A DNA stretch of 64,000 nt from Enterobacter sp. ENT03 (GCF_019218745.1 NZ_JAHUXA010000016.1:1-64000), one strand, 5' to 3'. Positions 54,736-63,281 are shown, numbered from the stretch's first letter. The notes: generated by a model not told the origin, from the sequence alone. Made by a program: numbers and translations.

Positions 54736-54751
54736 CTGAATGGATATACAG
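54736..54751. promoter_or_regulatory. LexA box between uvrA and ssb
   Basis: CTGAATGGATATACAG reads as CTGTATATCCATTCAG on the minus strand, a good SOS box. It lies 112 bases upstream of uvrA, and ssb is divergent. Confidence 0.88.
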
Positions 54752-54899
54752 TGTTATGATGCGCCTTCAAGGTGGTACTGCAACAATGTCGCGACGGTAC
54801 GGTTTACTGGAATCCGCCTCGCAAGGTATCAATCGCGCGGTTTGTAATGCTACAATCGCGCGTTTACACTATTAAGAAACGTATTCAGGAGACACGACC

Positions 54900-55424
54900 A
54901 TGGCCAGCAGAGGCGTAAACAAGGTGATTCTCGTCGGTAATCTGGGCCAGGACCCGGAAGTACGCTACATGCCGAGTGGTGGCGCAGTCGCCAACATTAC
55001 GCTGGCGACCTCCGAATCCTGGCGTGATAAAACCACCGGTGAGACCAAAGAGCAGACTGAATGGCACCGCGTTGTGCTGTTCGGCAAACTGGCAGAAATT
55101 GCCGGTGAATACCTGCGTAAAGGTTCTCAGGTGTACATTGAAGGTTCCCTGCGTACCCGTAAGTGGACCGATCAGAGTGGCCAGGAGCGCTACACCACTG
55201 AAATCAACGTTCCGCAGATTGGCGGCGTGATGCAGATGCTCGGTGGACGTCAGGGTGGCGGCCAGCAGGGCGGCGGTCAACAGGGCGGTTGGGGTCAGCC
55301 TCAGCAGCCGCAGGGCGGCAACCAGTTCAGCGGCGGCGCGCAGTCTCGCCCGCAGCAGCCGTCTTCAGCACCGGCGCAGTCTAACGAACCGCCGATGGAT
55401 TTTGACGACGACATCCCGTTCTGA
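54900..55424 (+). CDS. ssb: Single-stranded DNA-binding protein
   Basis: Coats single-stranded DNA in replication, recombination and repair. The 174 residues (E. coli 178) comprise an OB fold (1-110), a Gly/Gln-rich disordered linker and the acidic C-terminal tip MDFDDDIPF that recruits partner proteins. CAGGAGACACGACC precedes the ATG. Confidence 0.98.
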   Translation: MASRGVNKVILVGNLGQDPEVRYMPSGGAVANITLATSESWRDKTTGETKEQTEWHRVVLFGKLAEIAGEYLRKGSQVYIEGSLRTRKWTDQSGQERYTTEINVPQIGGVMQMLGGRQGGGQQGGGQQGGWGQPQQPQGGNQFSGGAQSRPQQPSSAPAQSNEPPMDFDDDIPF

Positions 55425-55442
55425 TCCCGTTGAGCAGTACGC

Positions 55443-55476
55443 AAAAAGCCCCGCATTGACGGGGCTTTTGTTTTTG
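55443..55476 (+). terminator. ssb terminator
   Basis: AAAAGCCCCG pairs with CGGGGCTTTT around a short loop, followed by TGTTTTT. It lies just before the convergent yjcB stop. Confidence 0.92.
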
Positions 55477-55487
55477 GTGCGATGCGA

Positions 55488-55769
55488 TCAGGTGATCACG
55501 ACCGGCCATTCTGGCGGTGTATGACTGGATGCTTCAATCATCACCTCTTTAATATTGTTCCAGATGGTTGCCACATCAACCAGCGTAATGCCAAGCAACC
55601 CAGTGGCAAACCAGCAGGCGGCGATCACACCCAACCCGCTGCTGATCACCGCAAGGCCAATATAGTCAGATTTGCGAAAGCGAATGTTCAACGTGCTGGC
55701 AAGAAACATCAGCACCGCGCTCAATAACTGCCAGCGTAGCAATACCACGCCTGTGGTAATGGTAGCCAT
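55488..55769 (-). CDS. yjcB: Inner-membrane protein YjcB
   Basis: A 93-residue protein of unknown function with three hydrophobic segments (about 8-26, 36-58 and the middle of 60-70), matching E. coli YjcB. The ATG at 55769 follows GAGGAT; the codon at 55772 is TTG. It has a perfect CRP site about 50 bases upstream. Confidence 0.92.
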   Translation of the reverse strand: MATITTGVVLLRWQLLSAVLMFLASTLNIRFRKSDYIGLAVISSGLGVIAACWFATGLLGITLVDVATIWNNIKEVMIEASSHTPPEWPVVIT

Positions 55770-55819
55770 CAATCTATCCTCAGATAACCAATGAAACGTG
55801 ATTTCAGTTTCACAATTTT

Positions 55820-55835
55820 TGTGAACTATATCACA
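55820..55835. promoter_or_regulatory. CRP site upstream of yjcB
   Basis: TGTGAACTATATCACA is an exact match to TGTGAN6TCACA. It lies 51 bases upstream of yjcB and 496 bases upstream of pdeC. Confidence 0.7.
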
Positions 55836-56330
55836 TTTGCTGTTTTATTCGCCAGTGATCTGTGTCAATTTCGCGCTATCCATACCGGGTACGCAGGCTC
55901 CGGCAGGATGACAAATGCCTTTACGCAGTATTTGTCTGTCAGGAAAAAAACTGCATGTCAGAAACAAAAGGATAACAACACTATTTTTTTATTATGCTTA
56001 TTCTTTGCACGGTGTTCATTTTTGCCGTTTAAAAAATAAACATCCGTGGTTAACCATCTTTATCACCCTGTAATTTGCCTTAATCAACGATCCTCTGTTG
56101 AGTTATCTTAAACGTTGTCTACCTGCCGGATATTTATTTTCCTTAATATAAAGAGGGTGAACACTTTTAGTTTGCCTTACGGACGAATATTATCGTCATA
56201 AGCAGATATTAGGATTCTAATGAAAAAAGTCAGTTGCTAATGTCTTATGATTCATGCAACGTAATCACCTGTTTATCAAAGCATCCTGTCATTATTACAG
56301 GCACACACTTTGCAGGGATATTAGGCGGAA
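55836..56330. other. AT-rich intergenic region before pdeC
   Basis: About 495 bases without a supportable gene; a short frame at 55791-56039 has no ribosome site or family resemblance. A TTAGGATTCTAA palindrome at 56208-56219 and the promoter of pdeC presumably lie here; I see no RNA gene. Confidence 0.4.
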
Positions 56331-57893
56331 ATGAATCATAGCGCACTTCGCAAGGTGCTGAGGATCGTCGGGATCATCATGGCAGTTATACTGCCTGTGA
56401 TGCTGGCGCTATGGTTTGCACACATTCGCGCAGTTAAAGAAACAGGGGCGGAACTTCAGGCATTTGCGCAACTTGCACTGGATAAAACGGAACTGGTGAT
56501 CCGCCAGGCGGATATTGCTTATGATGAAGCCCAGAAATTTAGCGGGCAGATCTGCTCGCCACATCATCGCCAAAATATGCTTAATATTATTCGCGGACGG
56601 CTTTATCTGGCGGATTTAATCTACACGCAGGGCGATCATTTTTTATGCTCCTCGAGTATTACGCTGCCCCAGCCTTATATCATCCCCGCTGCTGATTATA
56701 AACGTAACCCTGATGTCGCTATTTATTATTATCGCGATACGCCTTTTTATTCAGGCTATAAAATGGTGTATATGCGCCGCGGTAATTATGCGGTAGTGGT
56801 GAATCCACTCTTTTATAGTGAGGTGGCATCAGACGATCATGCATTAGCCTTTGCGGTGTATGACAACGTCAGCAAAACCTTCTTTTCTGCCAGCCCGAAT
56901 GCCGATGTCAACATACTGGCTAAGCAATTACAAAATAATCAATTAAATTTCCGCAGTGACAACCGCTTTTATACCATCGTCCATTCCGATATACGCCCTG
57001 TGTCGATGATCGTTTCGACATCCAGTGTTCGTTATTACGGTTTCCTGTATCAACAGGCCATGCTGCTAATCCCCTTAGCGCTGATCGGCAGCATTCTCCT
57101 TTTACTGGGCTGGTCACGAACCCGGCATGAATTTAACTCCCCGCGGCGTTTACTCCACCGGGCGCTGCTAAAACGGCAGCTCCGACTTCACTATCAGCCG
57201 ATTATCGATATTAAAACCGGGAAGTGTGTAGGCGCCGAAGCGCTGCTGCGCTGGCCGGGCTGCAATGGCCCGGTAATGAGCCCCGTGGAGTTTATCCCGC
57301 TGGCTGAAAAAGAAGGCTTGATTGAGCGGGTGACCGATTATGTCGTAGAAGAAGTCTTTACCGATCTGGGACATTTCCTCGCTGCTCATCCGCACCTGTA
57401 TATTTCGATTAACCTCTCTGCGTCGGATTTCCATTCATCACGCCTGATTGCGTTGATTTCTGATAAAGCCGCGCATTACGCGGTGCGTGCCGAGCAAATT
57501 AAGATTGAAGTGACCGAGCGTGGCTTTATTGACGTGCCAAAAACCACGCCGGTTATTCAGGCTTTCCGCCATGCGGGTTATGAAGTGGCAATTGATGATT
57601 TCGGTACGGGCTATTCCAATCTGCACAACCTCTATTCCCTTAATGTCGATATTCTGAAAATCGATAAATCCTTTATTGATACGCTGACCACTAACAGCAC
57701 CAGCCATCTGATCGCCGAGCATATTATTGAGATGGCGCACAGTCTGCGTCTGAAAATCATTGCGGAAGGGGTGGAGACGGCGGAGCAGGTCACCTGGCTG
57801 TTAAAGCGCGGCGTGCAATTCTGCCAGGGCTGGCACTTTGCGAAAGCGTTATCGTCGCAGGATTTTATAAGTTGGGCGCAGCAGCACGACTAA
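56331..57893 (+). CDS. pdeC: Cyclic-di-GMP phosphodiesterase PdeC
   Basis: Hydrolyses cyclic di-GMP. The 520 residues have two membrane helices (about 10-32 and 240-262) flanking a periplasmic CSS domain with the CSS motif FLCSSS (about 101-106), then an EAL domain (from about 275) with EALLRW, DDFGTGYSN and the catalytic EGVET. In E. coli PdeC, the CSS disulfide controls activity via periplasmic redox state. AGGCGG precedes the ATG. Convergent with soxS. Confidence 0.93.
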   Translation: MNHSALRKVLRIVGIIMAVILPVMLALWFAHIRAVKETGAELQAFAQLALDKTELVIRQADIAYDEAQKFSGQICSPHHRQNMLNIIRGRLYLADLIYTQGDHFLCSSSITLPQPYIIPAADYKRNPDVAIYYYRDTPFYSGYKMVYMRRGNYAVVVNPLFYSEVASDDHALAFAVYDNVSKTFFSASPNADVNILAKQLQNNQLNFRSDNRFYTIVHSDIRPVSMIVSTSSVRYYGFLYQQAMLLIPLALIGSILLLLGWSRTRHEFNSPRRLLHRALLKRQLRLHYQPIIDIKTGKCVGAEALLRWPGCNGPVMSPVEFIPLAEKEGLIERVTDYVVEEVFTDLGHFLAAHPHLYISINLSASDFHSSRLIALISDKAAHYAVRAEQIKIEVTERGFIDVPKTTPVIQAFRHAGYEVAIDDFGTGYSNLHNLYSLNVDILKIDKSFIDTLTTNSTSHLIAEHIIEMAHSLRLKIIAEGVETAEQVTWLLKRGVQFCQGWHFAKALSSQDFISWAQQHD

Positions 57894-57938
57894 GCGCTTA
57901 TCCTATTAGTCTTAATAAAATCCTGATGGGATAAGCGC
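57894..57938. terminator. Inverted repeat between pdeC and soxS
   Basis: GCGCTTATCC (57894-57903) pairs perfectly with GGATAAGCGC (57929-57938) across 25 bases. It overlaps the pdeC stop region and lies 11 bases from soxS; a bidirectional terminator is likely but the T runs are weak. Confidence 0.45.
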
Positions 57939-57949
57939 CAGTTCGGGGT

Positions 57950-58273
57950 TTACATCTGATGCCGATAATCGCTTGGCGTTCTGTCAAATTCGCGGCGGAA
58001 CACGCGCGAAAAAGTTTGCTGCGAGACATAGCCAAGATCCATCGCAATATCAAAAATGGGCCGCCGCGTGGAACGTAGCGCTTCCGCGGCCAGCAGTAAC
58101 CGGCGCTGGCGAATGTACTCGCCCAGCGTCTGGTGCATCACTGCACGGAACATCCTTTGCAGGTACCACTTTGAATAACCCGATTTTCTGGCGACCACAT
58201 CAATGTTCATGGGTTGGTCGATATGTTCATCAATCCATTCAATAAGTGTCTGAATAATTTGCTGATGGGACAT
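57950..58273 (-). CDS. soxS: Superoxide response regulator SoxS
   Basis: An AraC-family activator of superoxide and drug-stress genes. The 107 residues equal E. coli SoxS: two helix-turn-helix motifs (about 25-45 and 74-95), with no ligand domain, so activity follows its amount. Transcribed divergently from soxR, which controls it from the palindrome between them. Confidence 0.97.
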   Translation of the reverse strand: MSHQQIIQTLIEWIDEHIDQPMNIDVVARKSGYSKWYLQRMFRAVMHQTLGEYIRQRRLLLAAEALRSTRRPIFDIAMDLGYVSQQTFSRVFRREFDRTPSDYRHQM

Positions 58274-58328
58274 ACTAGCCTCTTTCTCAGTTCTGCCGCT
58301 GTCGTTTTGTCTGCGGGCGAGTATAATT

Positions 58329-58346
58329 CCTCAAGTTAACTTGAGG
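58329..58346. promoter_or_regulatory. SoxR operator
   Basis: CCTCAAGTTAACTTGAGG is a perfect 18-base palindrome between soxS and soxR, as in E. coli, where SoxR distorts the soxS promoter when oxidised. Confidence 0.93.
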
Positions 58347-58357
58347 TAAAGCGATTT

Positions 58358-58816
58358 ATGGAAAAGAAATTACCGCGTTTTAAGGCGCTGCTCACCCCAG
58401 GCGAAGTGGCGAAACGTAGCGGCGTGGCGGTGTCGGCGTTGCACTTTTATGAGTCCAAAGGGCTGATAAAAAGTGTGCGTAACAGCGGTAATCAGCGGCG
58501 TTATACCCGTGATGTGCTGCGTTATGTGGCGATTATCAAAATTGCGCAGCGTATCGGCATTCCTCTTGCCACCATTGGCGATGCGTTTGGCGTATTGCCG
58601 GAAGGGCACACGCTGAGTCCGAAAGAGTGGAAACAGTTGTCATCGCAATGGCGTGTAGAACTGGATCGGCGCATTCATACGCTGCAAGCGCTGCGCGATG
58701 AGCTGGACGGTTGTATCGGCTGTGGCTGTCTGTCGCGTAGCGATTGTCCACTGCGCAACCCCGGCGACCGGCTAGGCGAGCAGGGCACTGGCGCGCGTCT
58801 GCTGGAAGATGATTAA
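58358..58816 (+). CDS. soxR: Redox-sensitive activator SoxR
   Basis: A MerR-family sensor with a [2Fe-2S] cluster that turns on soxS when oxidised. The 152 residues hold an N-terminal winged helix ([26 protein letters not shown]) and the cluster cysteines C119, C122, C124 and C130. The C-terminus is two residues shorter than E. coli. Divergent from soxS. Confidence 0.97.
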   Translation: MEKKLPRFKALLTPGEVAKRSGVAVSALHFYESKGLIKSVRNSGNQRRYTRDVLRYVAIIKIAQRIGIPLATIGDAFGVLPEGHTLSPKEWKQLSSQWRVELDRRIHTLQALRDELDGCIGCGCLSRSDCPLRNPGDRLGEQGTGARLLEDD

Positions 58817-58822
58817 CCTGAT

Positions 58823-59290
58823 TTATTTACGTGATTCATACGGACGTATCGCGAGTTGACGCGCCACGGACTTCACTTTCCAAATGCCATTTTCTCTTAC
58901 CATACAATCAATGATGATATGTTCCTCCTTTTTGCCAAAAGCGATGTAAACATTGGTGCAAACGGGATCGTATTCAGCCGATACAACCGTAACGTTTTGT
59001 AACCAGTCTTCACCTGTGTCTTGCGCTTTAAGAAAGAAATCAGCATCGTAAAATTCTTCATCAGCATATCTGGGATCCTGAGCGTGGCGTAGTTCGTTAA
59101 GTGAGTCAGCGGTGACATATTTATCTATTTCGTTGCTGTCAGTTATAGGAAATTTGCCTGCGGTGACTTGCTGTATATACCATTCATTAAAGTGCCGTGC
59201 TGCTTGCTGAGGTTCATGGCTCGCTGTCATATCCGGCTGGGCGAATGCGCTGGCGGAAAAAAGAAGGGACATAATGATGCTGGTTTTCAT
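58823..59290 (-). CDS. Secreted DUF3828-like protein, candidate immunity
   Basis: A 155-residue exported protein with signal peptide 1-17 (SASAFA-Q). The mature part has the layout of DUF3828-type proteins (DADFFLKAQDTGEDWLQNVTV then ENGIWKVKSV), a family that includes type VI amidase immunity proteins (Tai4 type). The two cysteines (about C113 and C130) could pair in the periplasm. Its ATG is 1 base after the amidase stop (TGATATG), so the pair is coupled: enzyme without a signal, partner with one. I infer periplasmic neutralisation of the amidase. The start at 59290 is chosen over the in-frame 59374 because it carries the signal peptide. Confidence 0.65.
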   Translation of the reverse strand: MKTSIIMSLLFSASAFAQPDMTASHEPQQAARHFNEWYIQQVTAGKFPITDSNEIDKYVTADSLNELRHAQDPRYADEEFYDADFFLKAQDTGEDWLQNVTVVSAEYDPVCTNVYIAFGKKEEHIIIDCMVRENGIWKVKSVARQLAIRPYESRK

Positions 59291-59291
59291 A

Positions 59292-59651
59292 TCAATAATG
59301 CCTGTAAAGCTGAAACGCCGGGCGGCTCTTTCTATATGCCGCACCTGGGTACATGGAGCGCTGGGCAAAGTCACTTAACCATTGGTGCCCGTCATAAATG
59401 CACACATGCCCGTCAGGGTGACCGCTGATTGACTGAATAACAACCACATCGCCTAATTGTGGTTCACCTGAGACTTTAAAAAAACCAACCTGAGTTAAGG
59501 TCAGCCCCATATTTTTGGCAGAACCAGTGCCGTGAATAGGAACGCCACCTGCAATAATTGCATTTTTTACAAATAGTTCGCATTTGCGATGGCTTTCGTG
59601 ATAAACATGATTTTTTGCAAACTCTACAGTTGCGTATTTATTCCATGACAT
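59292..59651 (-). CDS. NlpC/P60- or CHAP-like amidase, candidate T6SS effector
   Basis: A 119-residue protein without a signal peptide. Cys24 at the start of a helix (HRKCELFVKNAI), then GDVVVIQ (67-73) and His82 in GHVCIYDGHQWLSDF form the Cys/His pattern of papain-like peptidoglycan amidases and endopeptidases. Small size, no signal and a coupled secreted partner resemble Tae/Tai pairs delivered by type VI secretion, but no secretion gene is in the window and a different export route is possible. The ATG at 59651 follows AAGGAATTGGG; the frame continues to 59687. AT-rich, so probably acquired. Confidence 0.6.
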   Translation of the reverse strand: MSWNKYATVEFAKNHVYHESHRKCELFVKNAIIAGGVPIHGTGSAKNMGLTLTQVGFFKVSGEPQLGDVVVIQSISGHPDGHVCIYDGHQWLSDFAQRSMYPGAAYRKSRPAFQLYRHY

Positions 59652-59754
59652 ACCCAATTCCTTGTCTTTTGGTCGACTGACGAGCAACGGTACTCCGATT
59701 ATTTATGGTTTTTTTGTCATTTATGGCTAATAAAAATTAATGAAGTAACACAAA

Positions 59755-59898
59755 AAACTAAAGCGCCGTAACGGCGCTTTAGTTTGTTTTCCGGTCTTTT
59801 GTCTTTCGCTCTATCCCACGGGTTTGTGGGAGGGTCTCCCCCGACATCGATACCCCTCGGTATAACGTAAAACTCGGTAGGTTCCGGTCTGTATCGAT
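59755..59898 (-). ncRNA. sraL: SraL (RyjA) small RNA
   Basis: The position (after soxR, opposite strand) matches SraL of E. coli and Salmonella, where it is a sigma-S-dependent RNA of about 140 bases. On the minus strand, a sigma-S-like -10 TACACT (59905-59910) precedes a start near 59898, and a strong hairpin (AAACTAAAGCGCCG / CGGCGCTTTAGTTT) followed by T residues ends near 59755. The 62-codon frame crossing it is probably not translated. In Salmonella SraL protects rho mRNA and affects tig. Confidence 0.72.
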
Positions 59899-60020
59899 AC
59901 TTTTAGTGTAAGCCACCGGCCCCGCTTTGCCAGCGACGACGAGGGGATTCTTGCCGAAATTTTTCACGCATGATGCACAATTTTCTATAGTAAGTAAGTG
60001 CCAACTTAACGGAGTTCATC

Positions 60021-60689
60021 ATGCTAAAAGTGCATCATCTGAATAAGTCCCGTTCCCAGCGCGTACTGTGGGCGCTGGAAGAGCTGGGTGTGCCGTACGA
60101 ACTGGTGCGCTATCAGCGTGAAAAAACCATGCTGGCTCCGGAAGCGCTGAAAAAAGTCCATCCGCTGGGAAAATCCCCGGTGCTGGAAGATAACGGGCGC
60201 ATCATCGCCGAATCCGGGGCGATCCTTGAATATTTGCAGGAAAACTACGATCCCCAAGGGACACTGAAACCCGCCGATGCCGATCAGCGGTTACGCTACC
60301 GTTTCTGGCTGCATTATGCCGAAGGCTCGCTGATGCCGCCGTTGCTGATGAAACTGGTGTTCAGCAGCCTGGGTAAACCGCCGGTACCGCTTGGTTTTCG
60401 TACCCTCGGCAAAGCGCTGGGACAGGGCGTACAGAAAGGCTACCTCAATAAGCAGATCGAAACCCATGCCCGCTATATAGAAGCGGAACTCGGCAGCCAG
60501 CCCTGGTTTACCGGGGGATCGCCCAGCATGGCGGACATCCAGATGAGCTTCCCGGTGTTTGCTCTGCTGGCGCGCGGCGGCGTCGATCACCTGCCTAATT
60601 TGCAGGCATGGAAAAAACGCGTCGAACTGCGCCCGGCCTGGCAGCGAGCCATTGAAAAGGGCGGCCCGTTCGAATTACCCGGCGAATAA
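60021..60689 (+). CDS. Glutathione S-transferase family protein
   Basis: A 222-residue cytoplasmic protein. The thioredoxin-like N-terminal domain (1-78) carries SRSQRVLWALEELGVPYE and the GSH-binding KSPVLEDNGRIIAES stretch with the conserved proline and Glu-Ser; the all-helical C-terminal domain (about 88-210) has PSMADIQMSFPVFA. The exact substrate cannot be told. The location next to soxR/sraL may reflect an oxidative-stress role, but no SoxS box was identified. AACGGAG precedes the ATG. Confidence 0.85.
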   Translation: MLKVHHLNKSRSQRVLWALEELGVPYELVRYQREKTMLAPEALKKVHPLGKSPVLEDNGRIIAESGAILEYLQENYDPQGTLKPADADQRLRYRFWLHYAEGSLMPPLLMKLVFSSLGKPPVPLGFRTLGKALGQGVQKGYLNKQIETHARYIEAELGSQPWFTGGSPSMADIQMSFPVFALLARGGVDHLPNLQAWKKRVELRPAWQRAIEKGGPFELPGE

Positions 60690-60730
60690 CCGACAAACGC
60701 GACGGGGTATGCTCACCATTTGTTAATTAA

Positions 60731-60749
60731 TGCACTTGTGCACGGTGCA
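60731..60749. promoter_or_regulatory. Candidate HigBA operator
   Basis: TGCACTTGTGCACGGTGCA contains an inverted repeat TGCAC-TT-GTGCA plus a third TGCA. It lies 48 bases before higB, where the antitoxin of such operons usually binds. Confidence 0.4.
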
Positions 60750-60796
60750 TGAGTGCGCTAGCATCCTTGCAGACGGAGCAAGGAGGCACAAATGAA

Positions 60797-61093
60797 ATGC
60801 AAAAGCATATAGGCAGCTTCCGTGATGCATGGCTGGAAGAATTCTACAGGTACTCAACACCGCACCGAAGCATTCCTCCGGCCATTCATACGACGCTGGC
60901 GCGCAAACTCGACATCATTAATGCCGCCGGTTCATATCGTGATTTACGTTCGCCACCAGGGAATCGATATGAAGAGCTGAACGGCAAGCTACAAGGCTAT
61001 TCATCGATACGAATAAATCAGCAGTATCGGCTGATTTTTCAATGGGTGGACGGGAAAGCGGAAGATCTTTATCTGGATGCGCACAAATATTGA
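60797..61093 (+). CDS. higB: HigB-type toxin (RelE/ParE superfamily)
   Basis: A 98-residue probable mRNA interferase of the HigB family, which cuts mRNA on the ribosome. Conserved features: LARKLDIINAAGSYRDLRSPPGNRYEEL (about 46-73), with the family's basic residues, and the C-terminal YRLIFQWVDGKAEDLYLDAHKY. AGGAGG (60781-60786) lies 10 bases before this ATG but only 5 before an ATG at 60792 that encodes a 6-codon frame and overlaps the start. Toxin-first order and 69-base spacing to higA fit HigBA. Confidence 0.85.
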   Translation: MQKHIGSFRDAWLEEFYRYSTPHRSIPPAIHTTLARKLDIINAAGSYRDLRSPPGNRYEELNGKLQGYSSIRINQQYRLIFQWVDGKAEDLYLDAHKY

Positions 61094-61162
61094 GAGCAGG
61101 GCAGCCCAACAGAATCGGTGCCTTACCCATAGCGACTTAACGTAACACTCAAAGGATCCATC

Positions 61163-61504
61163 ATGAAACAGGCAACCAGAAAACCCACTACCGTAGGTGA
61201 CATCCTGCTGTATGAATACCTGGAGCCCCTTAATCTGAAGATTAACGAGCTGGCCGAAATGCTACAGGTCCACCGCAATACGGTGAGCGCGCTGGTGAAC
61301 AATAATCGCAAGCTCACTACCGATATGGCGTTTCGGCTGGCTAAAGCATTCGACACGTCCGTGGATTTTTGGCTCAACCTGCAGGCTGCGGTCGATCTGT
61401 GGGAGGTTGAGAATGATATGCGCGCCCAGGAGCAATTCAGCCGGATTGTGCCTGTGGCTGATTTTATTGCCCGCCGCAAAGCAGAACAAAAGAACGTCGC
61501 CTGA
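61163..61504 (+). CDS. higA: HigA-type antitoxin, Xre family
   Basis: A 113-residue antitoxin and likely autorepressor of the higBA operon. The helix-turn-helix (about 21-75) contains INELAEMLQVHRNTVSALVN, followed by the family's helical C-terminal part (SVDFWLNLQAAVDLWEVEN). AGGATCCATC precedes the ATG. Located 69 bases downstream of the toxin. Confidence 0.88.
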   Translation: MKQATRKPTTVGDILLYEYLEPLNLKINELAEMLQVHRNTVSALVNNNRKLTTDMAFRLAKAFDTSVDFWLNLQAAVDLWEVENDMRAQEQFSRIVPVADFIARRKAEQKNVA

Positions 61505-61509
61505 TGACA

Positions 61510-61525
61510 GCGACAACGTTTGCGC
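61510..61525. promoter_or_regulatory. Possible distal PurR site
   Basis: GCGACAACGTTTGCGC resembles the PurR box ANGCAAACGTTTNCNT but departs in the left half; it lies at the higA stop, 250 bases before ghxP. Confidence 0.3.
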
Positions 61526-61652
61526 AGCGCCCGCTGCTTTCTTCATCGTCCTGAGCGAAATTTCGCAAAAAGGCGCAAAGTTAAGTTGAAATGCCCCTGT
61601 AGATGGCTGGATAATCGTTTGCCTTTTTCAACAGCCGTTTTGTTTGCGCGGA

Positions 61653-61668
61653 GTTAAACGTTTGCTTT
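61653..61668. promoter_or_regulatory. PurR operator of ghxP
   Basis: GTTAAACGTTTGCTTT matches the core AAACGTTTGC of the PurR box. It lies 110 bases before ghxP, which in E. coli belongs to purine metabolism. Confidence 0.55.
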
Positions 61669-61778
61669 TTGTGGCACTGCTTTGCCGCAACGTAGCACAT
61701 GGAGATGACGTTTAATCTGGCAGTGGATTGTCCACCACGCAAAAAAGCGTTTATAAAAATTCTCAGGGGATGTTTTCT

Positions 61779-63128
61779 ATGTCTACGCCTTCAGCGCGTA
61801 CCGGCGGTTCGCTTGACGCTTTATTTAAAATTTCTGCACGCGGCAGTACTGTCCGTCAGGAGATCGTAGCCGGTCTTACCACCTTCCTTGCCATGGTGTA
61901 CTCCGTGATCGTGGTGCCGGGCATGCTGGGCAAAGCGGGCTTCCCGCCGACAGCGGTGTTTGTTGCCACCTGTCTGGTTGCCGGGCTGGGTTCTATTTTG
62001 ATGGGCCTGTGGGCGAATCTGCCGCTGGCGATTGGCTGCGCCATCTCGCTGACCGCCTTCACCGCGTTTAGTCTGGTGCTCGGCCAGCAAATCAGCGTAC
62101 CGGTAGCCCTTGGCGCGGTATTCCTGATGGGCGTGCTCTTTACTGTGATCTCCGCGACCGGCATCCGTAGCTGGATCCTGCGTAACCTGCCGCAGGGCGT
62201 GGCACACGGCACCGGCATCGGTATCGGCCTGTTCCTGCTGCTGATTGCCGCGAACGGCGTTGGTCTTGTAGTGAAAAACCCGATTGACGGTCTGCCGGTG
62301 GCGCTGGGCCATTTCGCCAGCTTCCCGGTGATCATGTCGCTGATTGGGCTGGCGGTGATCATCGGTCTGGAAAAACTGAAAGTGCCGGGCGGCATTCTGC
62401 TGACCATCATCGGCGTGTCGATTGTCGGCCTGATTTTCGATCCGTCCGTACACTTCTCCGGCATCTTCGCCATGCCATCGCTGAGCGATGAACACGGCAA
62501 TTCCCTGATCGGCAGCCTGGACATCATGGGCGCGCTGAACCCGATCGTATTACCGAGTGTACTGGCGCTGGTGATGACCGCCGTGTTCGATGCCACCGGC
62601 ACCATCCGTGCGGTAGCCGGTCAGGCAAACCTGTTGGATAAAGACGGTCAGATTATCGATGGTGGCAAAGCGCTGACCACCGACTCCCTGAGCAGCGTCT
62701 TCTCAGGCCTGGTGGGCGCAGCACCCGCGGCCGTGTATATCGAATCAGCGGCGGGTACGGCGGCAGGCGGTAAAACCGGTCTGACGGCAATCACCGTCGG
62801 CGTGCTGTTCTTGCTGATCCTGTTCCTCTCTCCGCTCTCTTACCTGGTCCCGGCTTACGCGACCGCGCCGGCGTTGATGTACGTTGGTCTGCTGATGCTG
62901 AGCAACGTATCGAAAATCGATTTCGCTGATTTCGTTGACGCGATGGCCGGTCTTATTACTGCGGTGTTTATCGTACTGACCTGTAACATCGTGACCGGCA
63001 TCATGATCGGCTTCGCCTCGCTGGTGATTGGTCGTGTGGTATCGGGCGAATGGCGTCGTCTGAACATCGGTACCGTGGTGATCGCCGTGGCGCTGGTGGC
63101 CTTCTACGCAGGCGGTTGGGCGATTTAA
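61779..63128 (+). CDS. ghxP: Guanine/hypoxanthine permease GhxP
   Basis: A proton-coupled purine-base importer in the inner membrane (NCS2-related AzgA type). The 449 residues equal E. coli GhxP (YjcD), about 14 helices. Conserved stretches: IAVGLTTF-type start near 30, [15 protein letters not shown] and [15 protein letters not shown]. The frame is open from 61728, but the ATG at 61779 after GGGGATG gives the conserved [15 protein letters not shown] PurR-like site is upstream. Confidence 0.97.
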   Translation: MSTPSARTGGSLDALFKISARGSTVRQEIVAGLTTFLAMVYSVIVVPGMLGKAGFPPTAVFVATCLVAGLGSILMGLWANLPLAIGCAISLTAFTAFSLVLGQQISVPVALGAVFLMGVLFTVISATGIRSWILRNLPQGVAHGTGIGIGLFLLLIAANGVGLVVKNPIDGLPVALGHFASFPVIMSLIGLAVIIGLEKLKVPGGILLTIIGVSIVGLIFDPSVHFSGIFAMPSLSDEHGNSLIGSLDIMGALNPIVLPSVLALVMTAVFDATGTIRAVAGQANLLDKDGQIIDGGKALTTDSLSSVFSGLVGAAPAAVYIESAAGTAAGGKTGLTAITVGVLFLLILFLSPLSYLVPAYATAPALMYVGLLMLSNVSKIDFADFVDAMAGLITAVFIVLTCNIVTGIMIGFASLVIGRVVSGEWRRLNIGTVVIAVALVAFYAGGWAI

Positions 63129-63150
63129 TTTGCGCACTGACGCGAAGAAA

Positions 63151-63176
63151 AGGGTGGCGTTTGCCACCCTTTTTAC
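63151..63176 (+). terminator. ghxP terminator
   Basis: AGGGTGGC pairs with GCCACCCT around GTTT, followed by TTTTT. Confidence 0.92.
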
Positions 63177-63281
63177 GTTTTAAGGTACATCCTGTTTCCA
63201 TTACATTAAACTGCATGTTCTATTATGAAAGGCATGATGCCTCGTCATCGATTATAAAAAATCATCGCAAACAGGGAACGC

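Noticed and set aside
55791-56039. 82-residue frame between yjcB and pdeC
   Set aside because: No ribosome site, no conserved features, and it overlaps the CRP site upstream of yjcB.
59779-59967. 62-residue minus-strand frame after soxR
   Set aside because: It spans the SraL promoter and RNA body; a sigma-S -10 and terminator explain the region better than a protein.
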